NCBI GenBank assembly: GCA_028551475.1
Contig: CM052360.1
Span: forward strand, 4,514,501 to 4,578,500
Origin: Casuarina equisetifolia
Taxonomy: Eukaryota; Streptophyta; Magnoliopsida; Fagales; Casuarinaceae
Direction of reading: 5' to 3'
DNA length: 64,000 nt
Made by a program: the position numbers and the translations under genes. Under the pieces are notes generated by a model. The model was given only the letters and a program-made list of their open reading frames with translations. It was not told the origin of the DNA and ran no database searches. Position 1 is the first letter of the stretch. The number at the start of each line of letters is the position of its first letter. This document shows, one piece after another, positions 11,063 to 23,668 of this stretch.

Positions 11063-13196
11063 TTAAAGAAATACAGCAGGTTCGGATAAACTCCCTACGA
11101 AGTTCACTTTACAGCACGCAGGAAACTGCAATCCAGCCGCCTCGCAACCAGCCTTTGTTATATGCGGGCACGACCTCACATCCAGGTATTCCAGAGAGCT
11201 GCATTTGTCCAAAAGCACACCTAACGCCGCCACTGTGATCTTGGGACAGTTACTAACCTTCAAAACCTTCAAACTCACCTCAATTTCTCTAGCGCCTAAA
11301 TCCTCAAAAGCAGCATCAGTCACCTCCTCGCAGCATCCAATGTCAAGAGCTTCTAGGTTTCTACACAGACTGAGGATGATGCTCAATGAAGAGTCAGTGA
11401 CATTTAAGCACCAATCCATACGTAAGTTCTTCAAACTATTTTTACAAGCACCAGCAAGTGATTTCAAAGACTCATCAGAGATGTCTCGGCAACCACCTAC
11501 AATAAGAGTCTCAAGATTTTCACAGAATCTGGCCAAGGACAATATAGATTGATCCCCAATTTTGTAGCAATCTAACAACTTGAGTGTCTTAAGAGAAGAT
11601 TTGCAAGCCTCTGCAACACCAGCAACTCCACTATCTCCAACATTACTGCATTTATTGACGTTCAAATGCTTGATCCGGTGACACCCATCTACCAGAGCTG
11701 TGAGTCCAGAATCAGTTATATTGGTGCACCCCTGCAGCCCCAACTCTTCCAGCTTGTGACAGTTTTTAGAAAGAGAATTCAATAAGTCGTCTGAAACATA
11801 TCTACAGCCATCAAGATGTAGACTTCGTAGGTCACTACAGCCCTCAGCAACAGCTGACAATCCCTTGTCAGTTAACTTCCTGCAATAAGATACATCCAAG
11901 TATTGCAGTGAGGCAAGACCACGTCCAATTTCTTCCATGCCAGCATCTGTAATTCCTGCAAAACAAAGCAAGAACAATAAGAAAAGGAATCCTAACTAAG
12001 CAAGTTTCATCTAACTTAAAAACAAAAACACGATCATTTCATTAAGTAAATATAATAAAAAAAGAAATCAATGGATACAACCCCAGATAAAATGGCAGAA
12101 AACTGAGTTATAAGCTTGACATGCAACCAATGAATCTTGACCCACCACCAGATCAGCAAATTCATGTTCATAGAGCCATTTACAATGATGCTAAATTTTC
12201 AGCAAAATCCATTAACAGAAAAGACAATATTTTAATTGCAAGGGACAGATCTCTCCTCCTGGAGATCAAACAGGATAGCATTCTATGCATATCAATCATT
12301 AAGTTGACTGAACTGAAGCTCAAGAAACAAACAGAATCCCACCAGACTAAATACCAATTCCATTTCCACAAGATCACGTATGCCAAACAGTCAAATCCCA
12401 GCAAAATTACTCGCACAATAATGCAAATTCACTACCCATAACTATCTCCAGCATCTAACTCACATTTTCCTTCTGTAAAGACAAACACTTACAACGAAAC
12501 AAAAAGAATTACTCATTACAAATTTACTAATCTCAAACAACTAAATCCCACGGAACAAACTTAAATGACGAATTAAGTTCTGGAAAGTTAACAAACAGAT
12601 CACCGACAAAAGCTCCAGACCCTTTTCTTCGCATACAAATAAGAACTTGAAATCAGTAAAACCCAACCAACTACTCAAATTCCAATATTCCCTAGACCAA
12701 GACAACTAAAACCAATTGACATTACCACATTAACTCTGCAAATCGAGCACAGAAACACAATAAGAAATTACATACAAGTTCCATAACCCTCTCCCTCTGT
12801 AAAAGCCAAAAACTTTGCCCAGATACGAACAGAAAGCTTACCCTTGCAATTCTGCAAATGGAGCACTCTGAGGCACCTAAAGCCATCGGCAATAACGCCG
12901 AGATCGGAGTCGGTAACCCCAGGATAAAAGGACCTGGAAACCGACTGACCCAAGTCGAGCTCCAGGACTCTGGAGAACCTGGCCGCCATCTTGCGGAGCA
13001 TGTGGGGGCCGGCACGCGCGGCCAGCTTCTTCCTGTCCGTGCTTTGCAAGTACAGCCATTTCTTGCAGACCAGACCGAACGCCTCCTTATCCTTGTCGCT
13101 CCCCAGCCTGGCCAAAATTGCTCGAAGCTCGTCGTCCGTCAGGATCTCGTTTATGCATATCCCGGACGCCATTTCTGGCAGAGCTCCGGAATCCAT
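11063..13196 (-). CDS. F-box/LRR-repeat protein (At5g23340 type)
   Basis: Two exons, 12842-13196 and 11063-11955, joined across an 886-bp intron in phase (K118-G119), give 415 residues. The N-terminus has a degenerate F-box-like helix region (LTDDELRAILARLGSDKDKE, then VCKKWLYLQSTDRKKL, residues ~19-57). The rest is a cysteine-containing LRR solenoid of about a dozen repeats, for example LQYLDVSYCRKLTDKGLSAV, LEELGLQGCTNITDSGL, LETLIVGGCRDISDESL and LKVLKVSNCPKITVAAL. The C-terminus ends KVNFVGSLSEPAVFL. Such proteins normally act as substrate receptors of SCF ubiquitin ligases through SKP1/ASK binding; the target is unknown. The match to the Arabidopsis gene next to RibF1 is from memory. All LRR units look intact. 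Confidence 0.94.
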
Positions 13197-14140
13197 TCAC
13201 TAATCCGAATGCTCCCCCCAACCCCAAATCCTAATTTGTAGGGGCTCTCCAATTGCTCTTAGGTTGTGGCTTTGTTGTCGAAAATAGAAAGCTGTTCTAA
13301 AGTGCGGAAGAGGATAATATGGGCTTTGTCTTAATTACTTATTATTTAAATAATCAAAACTTATTTGTCTTTCAAGTTCCTCAGTAAAGAATTAGGGCTA
13401 TTTGGTAGGAATAAATAAATTATTTTGTGATTAAAACTAATTCTTGATCGTAACAAGAAATTGCTTAAATCTCATCGGTGGTTGCAAAGCTCCGTTTCCT
13501 TCGGCGGCATATTCTTGGTGGTGGGTCACCATCATTTAATCATTGTTCTTGGTGGACAGGTTGGTTCCTCATGACGCCATGTCCCATTCATTAAGCTTTC
13601 AAGGTCTTCGTTGGCTGGAGCTTGATGTCAGTACTTCGTTTCCAGAGCAACCCAGTCTTGAAGATCAAATTGATTTTCGGAGATGGAAGAAGATTTACTA
13701 CTGGTTAGAAATTCGATCATTTCCCCTACACATTGTCTTGTCCTTAAGATGATGCTCTTCTGAGGACACATAACTTGAAATGCAAGCAACACAGTATGCA
13801 ATTGGTTGGTATGTCAATGACTTTAAAAACCTTTTAAACTTGAGAACTCCAGGTGGGTTCTGCCTGGATGATATCGAATTGTATGCAGAGATGCTTAGAT
13901 ATTATTAATTGTCGGTCCAGTACCGGAACAAAAACAAAGATATATAACCTGTTGAGTGTATTCGTCTTTCGCGTTGTAAAAAAGAAAATGTAAAGAACAT
14001 AAAGTTAATAACACTTTTGATTGCTTTCAGCAACCTGTACATCAATGAATTGAGTTGTGAGCTGTATTCGGTATAAATTGAGGGTGGGGAAAAAAAAAAG
14101 TGAACTCCAATGGTTAGCAACCCAAAAGAGCTGGATTATT
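13197..14140. other. F-box/LRR promoter region and hydrolase 3' region
   Basis: The part near 13,200-13,300 should hold the promoter and 5' UTR of the minus-strand F-box/LRR gene; the part near 14,140 holds the 3' UTR of the minus-strand hydrolase. A 69-codon open frame at 13,543-13,752 shows no recognisable domain and was not accepted. AT-rich stretches dominate 13,300-13,460 and 13,900-14,100. Confidence 0.45.
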
Positions 14141-16379
14141 TTACTGAGAAGGCTTGCAACAAGTAAGCACGGAATCCTCCAGAAACTGCGTCAGCTGCGT
14201 TGAATACAGTTCTGGATGATTTCTGAAATGATCCACGTGAGGCGTGGACACGAAGTTGCAGGCCCTGACATCCCGTCCAGCCTTCCGCTGCTTCTCAATG
14301 AATGATTCCACAGAACCTGCTGGAATCACTCTGTCTGCAGAGCTGTAGATGTATAACTGGGGACAGCTTGGTTGTCCGGATGATAACATGCGTATTACAT
14401 CAGAAAGCCTCCTGTAATGCAATTAGAAGAAAAACTTCAGGAGATGATAGGTTACAACTTTACTGCCTGATGAGGCGTTTTCCAAGTTGATGTAACGATA
14501 GAACAGTGAGATTTAGCAAAACATAAGTACCTGCTAACTGAAGGAAGATTCAAAACCACCTCAAAGAACTTCTCCAGAACCAGAAGCAAAGCTGCTTCTG
14601 TAGCTGCAGGTTTAACTTCCATCGTTTGGTTGCTGCCAACCACTACCTCTATACCAGACTCATTTGAGTTAATACTTCCCCTTGTTGCCACACTACGTTT
14701 TTTGAGAAAAGCTGCAGAGAAACCTGAAGCCCAGACCTACGCAGAAGTAATGGGAGACTATAAATAAGGATTGTCTAGTAAATTGCGTACAGAACTCAAC
14801 ACCCCCTAAATATAAAGACAAATCAAACACGTATGCCCACTCCAAGAACTGTAAATGAGAAGATAGGGGGGGTTAGAAATCAAGATCTCCAGACCATTTC
14901 CCCTTTCCCCAGAAACAAAAAAGAAACAAAGGTAATACCTAATGTCAATGTATCAACTCATCAATTAAAGAAAGGACATTTTTCATTTTGAAAAGGCGGT
15001 GACATTCTACAATGCAAAGCATCGATAGCAAAAGAAGCAAAGAAAAATTATCAAACACTAACACAGCTATGTGCAGGACAGTAAACAAGACATGGGACAA
15101 ATATTGTGATTAAGGCCACACAAAAATAAAACAGCTAGACTATAGTTTAGGGGTTATAAGGATATTCAAATATCTCTTTTGGGTAATTGTTCCATATATA
15201 AATTCAGCCATTCCTATGACTAAAATCTAAAGGGGGAAAAATAAAAATTAAAGCAATGGCACGACAGTCATGGAGAAGAGCGCACACACTCTTAACAGCA
15301 CATAAAAGCCTATGATTGCCACACAAACAATGCTGGAGACAGTCTTCTCCTCCCCAATATTTGAGCAAATCTTATTGATCACAGGAAAGAGAACCCTCAT
15401 ACAACTGGGAGTACCAGTTACCTGCGGATCAGGAGCTGCAACTGGTGCAGAATCCACAATGCAACCCCTAATTCTGCCGACTAAAGAAGGATCCTGTGTC
15501 TTGAACTTCTCCAAAATGACCCCATACCTATTTATATGATAAATCAAAACAACAAGTCAAACAAGATGATTCCATTGAGAGTAAAAATAAGAAAACATTC
15601 ACTGCAGGTTTGAGAGAGAGAACTTACGTTAACCATCCAGTGTTGCTGAAGGTGTGAAACACAAGGTTCTTGCCATGCTCCTCTTCCAGCCAATCAGCCA
15701 AATGGTTCACCAGCAAGTCTATATGCTCTTCAGCTTTCCCACCCGGCTGGTAACTGAGAATATCAGCCATTGGAAAAGTAAAAGTAATGGCATGAAACCC
15801 CCTCGAAGCATACCAGTCTGCATATCTATTAAGATGTTTCTGCTTTGCTCCCAACCATCCAAGCAAAACCACCACTGTTCTAGACTTTTCTGTTGAACAG
15901 TCAGAAGTGCTCGAAACATCTATGGCATTTGGCTCCGGTAAATGCCATCTATACATAACCTCAGGGGGAGAGCTAGATGTATTTTGCCCATACGCAATTG
16001 GCTTTGGAGATTTGGCCAAAACCGCAGACTGATACAGATTAAGAAGAAGCGGAGAAGAAGCAACAGAAGAGAAGACCAAGTTGGGAACCCAACCTGGGCC
16101 TGAATCAGGAACCCGGAAATTAACGTTAGGAACAGGAACTCGAATTTTAGTCACAAAAGACAAGTTGGAAAGCTTAGAAACCGATATATGAGAAACCCAT
16201 GATGGCTGCGATTCTCCCAAAGAACAGGAAGTCTTGGAATTCACTAAATCTGATGTAGAACAAGTATCAGAGGATCTGTGGAATGGCAGTTTATCAGAAA
16301 GATCAGCAGAAAAAGAAGCCGCAGCAACGGCAGCAGCCGCAACCAGAGGTCTTTGAAGGACTCCTGACATGGAAGCCAT
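14141..16379 (-). CDS. TMEM53/DUF829 family alpha/beta hydrolase, possibly plastid
   Basis: Four exons, 15628-16379, 15422-15527, 14531-14736 and 14141-14411, keep phase across all joins and give 444 residues. The start is the ATG at 16379; the frame above it reaches only a TTG. The first ~40 residues are rich in Ala and Ser (VAAAAVAAASFSAD) and could be a transit peptide. The hydrolase core begins with TVVVLLGWLGAKQKHLNRYA (about residue 170). Candidate catalytic residues are Ser in HTFSNTGW at the exon 1 end, Asp in YSSADRVIP, and His in HVDHFRNHPELY in exon 4. CIVDSAPVAAPDPQ is also typical of the family. Substrate is unknown. A 5' UTR intron is likely between about 16,505 and 17,516, where GT-AG sites on the minus strand flank AT-rich DNA. 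Confidence 0.9.
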
Positions 16380-18620
16380 AATGGACTCACAGCTCAAAAT
16401 CTCTCATACGAATACCAACCAAACATCACTACATACGGCACCCGTAAACAAACCACTTGTGGTTTGGTGAAGCCCCAGACGCCCCAGAATCAGAATGAAA
16501 AACACCTGCCCAAATTTGTAGGAGCTTAAATATGAGTTATAAAAGAATCACGACAAAATAATAACCAATGTATGAAATTTGAACCAGAAACACGCAAAGG
16601 AGCACAAACAAGAATCAGAAGCTGGAATATTCGATTAGGAGCAACGCAAGAATATAGGAAAGGTGGGGCATAGTCATCCAACAAGGTAAATATCCTTACC
16701 GGCGCGTTTGAATTTGTTCAAAATAATCAGGCTGCCAACTACCGACGACAGCCCGATTATCTCACCAGACACGCACGGCCACCAAGAAGCTTCTTTCTTA
16801 GCTCAAAATCCCCGCTTGGCAGCCGCGTTCCTGCGACAAAGTCTTCTTCTTAACAACGAGAATTAAATAATCACGAAAAGGACAACCAGAAGCATGTGCA
16901 TAAACTGCGACGACGAAGCACGCCGCTAAAAGCAACCAATAATAGGACGCCACGCATGACACGTTTGGCTTAAACGTTTTATGCTGGGTCATTTTCTGCG
17001 CGTGACAGGTCGGCCGTGACCGACGATGCTCCGGTAATTTGGGAGACGATATGAAAAGACTCAACGACACGATTCGAGTAATCTCGCCGCGCACGCACAT
17101 CCGCGTCGGTGTCTGGGTCCTTCAGAACCCCAGACGAGAAAAGCACAACGTTAGAATGGGAAAAACGAATCTATCTGGGACGTTTACGCCAAGGAGGCGA
17201 ACTTTGAAGGAAACGCGACCTTCTGCGTCTCCGTCTCCGTCTCCGAGGGGAAAAGAAACCGCATCGGAGCACGGAATTCCTGTTACACCACACCCTTTTT
17301 GGCTCTTTTTTTGTCTTTTAATAAAAATAGATTTGGGAGAAGATTAGATTAGAATTGAACCGGAAATCCTAGAATGTTGAATAAAAATCTCTCAATGCGT
17401 AGAATGCCAGAAACCGACAATGCAAATAGGGAAAATCAAACCAATGGGCTTGTTCATATTCAGATTCAGCCAAAAATGCCCAATGGAGGGAGAGAAAGAA
17501 AGGCGGAGAACTGACCTGAGATAGAAAGAGGAAAGAGGTTCGCGCTTGCGTCCTCTTCTATGAATGAGAAGGAGGAACCGAAGTTGTCCTCCTTTTGTTT
17601 GAGACCGTCACCGAGCGAGAGTATTTATTTAATTATTTTGTTATTTTTGAATATTCGCTTGGTACGAGAGGGCCGGTTCAGATCCTCTTTAGGCCCCGAT
17701 CGTACTGAGAATCATCAATTTTAACGGTCAAACATTTACTGTATTCATGTTCTCTCGTGTTTCGTGGAATCCATGGTAGCAACCAAGATGGGGCTTATTG
17801 GAGATATGGTGACGCTCGGTGCTCGACGTGCAGGACGCGTTAGCCACCACCTCCCCTATCTCTGAACCTCTGTACCCGAAGGAGACAAATCTCCGCAGTC
17901 TGGGAATATGCTATGGGGATGGATACCCAGATAACGTGGCCGATGGAATGGCGGAGGATGTATGGGAACGGAGGCACTGACACGTCGTATGCTGGTGGTG
18001 GTTGCCCATAAAGATTCAGTTGCTCTGTTATGGAAGTATGCATTTATTCTTTGCCGCCCACGTAACATACAAAATATATGCAAATCGTTGAAAGCAACAA
18101 AACTGGAGAAGTGGACATATACCAACCTTGGAAGCATTCAAGAAAGGTTCGAGAACGAGGATCATCATCAAGATTTGTTATTTGTCCTTTGGGTTGGTAT
18201 TTCATGGGATCCCACTTGATTGTCCTAAGCGAGAGAATCATCAATTCACAAAGTTGGCCACTGTCATCTCGCAGGGATGGCGATCAAGCATCTCCGTGTG
18301 GCATTTTGCCCCCCACTTAATAGCACCTACACACAGTGAGATCCATTATCGCTAAACTCGATTAACACTCGGTACAGTTCCTTTCCGGCACCAGAATCTG
18401 CTTTCTACGCTACTTGGTATGTATATTCCTATCTGCATGTTAAGAAGTGGGTACGGGACGAACAAGTACAGTTCCCTCCAATCAAGCAATTGATTCAAAT
18501 AGTAGTTATTAACAGAAAATCAATAGCCTTTATGAAAATAAGGCAACCTTAGAATATGAAACTTCTCATACATGACTATAATTGAAGGCAACCAGATGAG
18601 AGAAAATATATTAGACGAAG
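16380..18620. other. Hydrolase 5' UTR and promoter; RibF 3' region
   Basis: On the minus strand a donor (CTCAG/GTCAG) lies at 17,516/17,515 and an acceptor (GGGCAG/GTG) at 16,506/16,505. This predicts a 5' UTR exon around 17,516-17,610, an intron of about 1 kb and a second UTR exon joining the hydrolase ATG. From 17,620 to 18,620 no gene is seen; the right part contains the RibF 3' UTR. Short open frames at 17,840-18,355 overlap on both strands and show no family features. Confidence 0.45.
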
Positions 18621-21600
18621 TTAATTTCCTGAATCACCAAATTCAATTTGTAAGAGCCGGAAGTCTTGATTAGTGACAATATTACATATATCTATCTCAT
18701 CCATTTCTACATGGATATGTGTCGTGTCAATAACCACTTTACAAGGTACTGGTTTCTCATCACCAACAAGAACGAAACACTTCTCGTAAAGACCCTCCTT
18801 TGGTGCTAGGTTTAGCAAACAGGATTTTGGGACTGAGACCCTGCTTTTGTTGCTTGTTAATCCTTCCTCATCTTTTGGCATCAATATAAGACGATGTTTA
18901 CGACCCAAAAGCTGGGAAACATACTTCATATCCCCTGCGGCAAGGGCATGCCGAACACGGGTAGATGAGACTTGTCCTCTCTCTTTTGAATCCCTGGCCT
19001 TCATATTTCTGGCATATTGGTTCTTGTCCATAACAGACTTTATTATGCAAGCATCCATACCATACTCCTCACATAACCTCAACAGCTCCGCTGCATCACC
19101 AGCAGCTCTATATCCAAATCGGTAATTTTCACCTGCCAAAATTTCCAATCAGGACGTCTAACGTCTGATTTAGTCGCCAGGAGAATTTCAACCAAATTGT
19201 TAATTGTATTACCTGCGACAACTCCCCGCACTCCAAGCTCTTTTGATAGCTTCTCAACAAATTGTCGTGGGGTGAGATGGCGAACGCTGGAAAATTCAAT
19301 TTGAATCTCTACTGGAGCCATGTCACGACAGTAGGGAGCCCACGAGGAAAGAACTCGCTTCCGGTCACATTTGGCAACTATGGGAGCCCTGCCCAAAAGT
19401 TAAAATAAATAATAATGATAATTCTATTTAAGTTTTGAGCGTTCAAAGCTTGGATATCTGGAGTGAAGTTTATGGGCAAAGGGCATAGCACGAATTCTTT
19501 TATAACATACTAAGCTTTTAGTCTTACTGTATCCATTACTGTCAAACTCACACAACCAACAGCGAAGAGTAAATTCTGACGACTTCTGCCAACCTGTCTT
19601 ATTGATCGGAAGACCTCTAATCTCCAAATCTTTGGGGCCATCATTACTTAGATACAATAGCAATAATATTAGTATGTTTCTGAAATAAAATAAGGCCTCC
19701 TTTGGACATAACAATCAATCTAAGAATTGGTAGAGAAGATGAGGACAGACAAAACCTTATAATGCCATCTCTATTGACAACACACATACGGTAACCAACA
19801 TTACCTTAAGATTTCGCTATATCCACATATACAAAAATTGAGCGGCAAAAATCCCTAGTCAACATCTTCTCACTCATGTTCCCACAATCTTTCATGCACT
19901 CCTTCTGTATGAAAGGAGTCAAATAATTCAAACACTGCTATAGGTATAACACCAATACATATCCCTTAGGAAATTAGCACCAAGTTGCAAAGAGAAACCA
20001 ATATCAGTCAAGAACTCTGTTACCAATGAAATGAAATTGGTAATGAATTTGTTAGTTCTTGATTTCGATGTTATAAGTTGACTCTTAAGCTATCCCCCAC
20101 CAAATCCCAGAGTTCTAAAGTTGTATACCATACAGAATTGATGTAACTATCTGCAGGCAAATAGGTATGTTTCAACCCAAATTGACCACTCTGCAGTGGT
20201 CACAAACTTTGCCTTGAATACAGAGCACAAATAATAAATGCAAAGAATTAAGCAAATAGTCGTACTTCAATCAGTTTTGCTTCTGCAAGGCATTATGCCG
20301 ACCTTTTTGTAACTTAACAGTAAAAGTTCAATAAGTACAAGGGCACAGGCAATTGGCAACTGCTCCATAAATCACGAAGAAAGGAGACTTTCAACAAACC
20401 AATATTAACGATAAGTAATATCCATACCTAGGTTCCCAACCAAGTACTTCTGCCATTCCAACAAATGACAAAAGAAATGGACGGCCAACCTTTGCTGCTT
20501 GTATAGCAAGTTCTCTATGACCAATGTGAAGTGCTTCGAACTTTCCCAATGCTACTATTCCTCCTAAAACGATAACAATGGACTTGTTGATGACACTTAT
20601 TGGCAAAGAAAAACATACACAAAAGTAGCTAATATTGTATGTGTGTGCATGTACTGACAGCATATCACATCAGCTTGCTATAACAACACTCAGTTTTACT
20701 TTGACAGGCTCACCTCATTATAATCTTTCTTCGTTTATGAGATACCAAATGTTCAGCAGCGTGAGGAAGGGAGGGAGGGAGAGAGCGAGAGAGAGAGAGA
20801 GACGGAGGGAGAGAGACCCATAGGCTGCAGCAATTTCCATTTTCCTCGTTTCCACTCAATTGTGAAATGACAAGTCTCCTACCAGAAGAGTTAAAAGCAC
20901 TCTCATCTTTCAAGCTCTCTCTCTCTCTCTCTCTCTCTTCACCAAAACCTTACTTTTAGGGTTTTAACTATTCTTTCCCAAGTACTCAGAGGATACTTGA
21001 TTATTCAGATGGATATTTGATAGATGAGCCATTAGGGCAAGACAACATATAGATGAGACGTTTTCAAAAGGATAACAATTTGGTTGATCAATATCATTCA
21101 CCAACCCAATTCTACTGTCCTATACCATCCTAAAAAACAGACCACATTATAAGCATGGTCAACAAAATCATACTGATTCAACTGTCGAATTTTGCAGACA
21201 AGGCTCTTAACCCAATAGCTGATGCGTCATTGGGAACTGAGAGTGTGAACTAGTTTTACCATCCCCAAAGTAACTCAAAATTTAATGGTGCAGAAAATAT
21301 TTTAACTTCTTTCTTTTACTTATACTCCGGTTTTCTAATGCTGAGTGCTTCATTGTCAGAACCTTTTCGTGTCAATGAAACAACAAAGGCTGAAGTAGCA
21401 CAAACGGATCACAAAATGCATTTGAAGCCCTGCATGCCCACATAATCTGTTCCTCCATGGGTAATAGCTCAAAAAATCTAGAGTTTAGGACATGTGATCC
21501 TTAGGCATTTGATTCTAAAAAGGGATGGCTCTAAGGAGTTGATAAATCTTTTGGCAAATGAACAAAACAAAAAGAAGAAAAACAACTATTTCTATTCTTA

Positions 21601-23071
21601 CTGCTCTAAATGAAATGGTCTGCCCTTGATTCCATAATAATGGGAGATTTAGAAATGCTCTAAGGCATGATTGCTTTTCTGGTTAGATGTTAGATAATTA
21701 AAAACAGTAGTTATATTTGTGCAGGTAAAACAGGAGAATGGATAAAAGAGGATGAAAGAAACCTGCCACTTGGGACAGACCTTCCACTGAAGCTCCTCGT
21801 TCCCCTTCTCGTTGGCTTTGCAAAAAGAGAAGCACATCAGATTCTTTACCAAACATGAGAAGCAACATATACATAAATATATATCCATATATACATACAT
21901 GCACAAGCATTTATACATATTTCAGTGATTTCACATTAGAACCTTTTCAGCAACCAAAAAGGTATTGTGTGTTCTTCAAGCAATTTAAGTTCTCTTCTTT
22001 CAATGACTTCTACATATTTATGCCCAATTTCTGGCCACATAACATCCATACAAAATTACTCTAATAAGAAACATTTTATTTAAAACTTCGGATAAAAAAC
22101 TAACAGGTCTAAAATTATGAAAAAATATTTTGTCCCAGCAGATACTTAGGAGACCAATAGTGCCTAACAATTGACATTATTGAACTCATAATTTTTTGCA
22201 CGCCGCTGCATAATTTGAGAGTTCCAAGTTTTCTCGTGGTGTCCCCTGAATATCTGTCATCATTTGTTCAGGCGTAGGGAATCACCGAAGAATTTCCACA
22301 TCAAATACTTCTCAAGTAGTTTTGACAGTCTACTTTACATATAATTTGTTCAGATACTTCCACACTACTCCATAAGACTCCTAAAAGCTTCAACGTTGGA
22401 GACATTATCACATCTTGCATAAGCGACAACCATAGTAAAATTTTATACTCATATATGAATCTAAGTGACTTTCATTTTCCTTAACACCTTCCTCAGCTAA
22501 TAAAATTTGAACTTGTTAACTCATCAAATTTGTACTAACTTGACAAGTAAGCAAACAGATTGTAAGCAAAAAAAATAACAGTTGGCGTTTTAATTTCCCA
22601 CACAATTTTACTTTGATTTCTCATTTTCTTAGCAACCTAACTGAGGACAAAGCAATAGTGGAACCAGTGAAAGAAATCAGAAAGCAATGGAACTGTGTGA
22701 TTAAACCGAAACTATTCGTGTATCATAACCACTCAAAGCGCAGAATTACTGTGCTTCGCTTTTGCCTCCAAACAGAGGCACGAAAATCAAACTGAACCGA
22801 ATAAGCATAAGATAGAAACGAACCTGGGAAAGTCTCCAGGCGACTTGGAGTAAATGCTACAAGAAGAAGAAGAAGAAGAAGAAATGGTGCTTCGCAATCG
22901 ACGGCGGCAGTGGTAGCGATGAGTCGTAGCGAGAATTGAGTTAAAGGAAGGCTTAGGAGGGTAGGTGCAGGAGAGCCGAACAACTCTAGTGCCGGAAAGC
23001 CCCATCCCTAATCCCAAGTGGTGGTCGCACTCTCGCAGGTGCTGCGAGAGACGACACCCAGCCGCCAACAT
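18621..23071 (-). CDS. FMN adenylyltransferase (FAD synthase), chloroplastic
   Basis: Five exons, 22824-23071, 21763-21815, 20428-20563, 19213-19388 and 18621-19132, keep phase and give 374 residues. The enzyme transfers AMP from ATP to FMN, making FAD. Residues 1 to ~90 look like a plastid transit peptide: Arg/Ser-rich, with a serine run encoded by an AGA/TCT microsatellite. The nucleotidyltransferase core starts with [16 protein letters not shown] (residues ~101-116), which holds the HxGH nucleotide-binding signature. [13 protein letters not shown] (~205-217) and [13 protein letters not shown] (~260-272) match the bacterial RibF motifs. The bacterial C-terminal riboflavin kinase domain is reduced to an unrecognisable ~100-residue tail, as in Arabidopsis RibF1/RibF2, which have only adenylyltransferase activity. 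The start is the first in-frame ATG; the upstream frame begins only with TTG. Confidence 0.94.
20763..20938. repeat. GA tract and CT tract in inverted orientation
   Basis: A GA/GGGA-rich tract spans 20763-20816 and a CT tract spans 20915-20938. They are complementary and about 100 bp apart, within intron 2 of the RibF gene (20564-21762), so the transcript could fold on itself. Such tracts are also common slippage sites. Confidence 0.7.
22858..22882. repeat. AGA microsatellite coding for a serine run
   Basis: An imperfect run of AAG/AGA triplets on the plus strand reads as TCT/TCC serine codons in exon 1 of the RibF gene (SSSSSSS, in the transit-peptide region). In-frame length variation would be tolerated there. 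Confidence 0.75.
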
Positions 23072-23132
23072 TTTTGTCAGTTGCTTCAAAGAGAGAGCTC
23101 CGAGTCCGAAGATGGGTCTCCCAAACTTACTC

Positions 23133-23206
23133 TTCCAATTGGCTGTGCGCCAATTGGAAAGTGGAGCGACTCCGGACGAGCATAGTATATAAGTATTATT
23201 CAAGTA
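23133..23206 (-). promoter_or_regulatory. RibF proximal promoter: palindromic CCAAT pair and TATA-like sites
   Basis: TTCCAATTGG at 23133-23142 and CCAATTGGAA at 23150-23159 form a perfect 10-bp inverted repeat with a 7-base spacer. It places CCAAT boxes on both strands about 62-88 bp upstream of the RibF start codon. Two TATATA-containing stretches lie further up, at about 23,187-23,206. CCAAT boxes are bound by NF-Y; here they could equally lie in the 5' UTR, because the transcription start is not known. Confidence 0.45.
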
Positions 23207-23668
23207 TATAATACAGATACGTTCACCTCCAGATAGGACCGAGATTTATAAGGTTCACTTTGATAGTAGTTAACCAGCGTTTGGTATTAGTGATAATTAT
23301 TCTTCATTTAGTGTTATTAGTGACTGAATCATTCACAAAAATCATACAATCATTTGAGGGGAAGGGAGTAACTACGTGGAACTCATCATCATCCAAGACC
23401 AGCACTCGTATGGCCGGTACACAAACTCGTATTTCATTGACGTAAATCGATCTACATGTGAATGGGGGGATATAATACATATATTTCAATGACCAGTCTC
23501 TGTAATGTAACAAATTGCTTGGAACACCAAAACTCTTCTGGGAGAAGGAAAGGGCAAACAACGAAGGATGAGATAATAAAACTTCTCATGCTGTCACCGA
23601 AGCCTTCATGTTTTCTAAGCACAGAAAACTGAAGGGACTCAATAATTGACAAGGATATATAAATCCAT

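Noticed and set aside
11205..11552. Plus-strand open frame inside the F-box/LRR gene
   Set aside because: Shadow of the repetitive LRR coding sequence on the opposite strand.
12121..12441. 106-codon frame inside the F-box/LRR intron
   Set aside because: Lies wholly in the intron, is lysine/isoleucine-rich as AT-rich DNA predicts, and has no domain.
17840..18355. Cluster of short overlapping frames between the hydrolase and RibF genes
   Set aside because: Several frames on both strands with no conserved motif; no gene supported.
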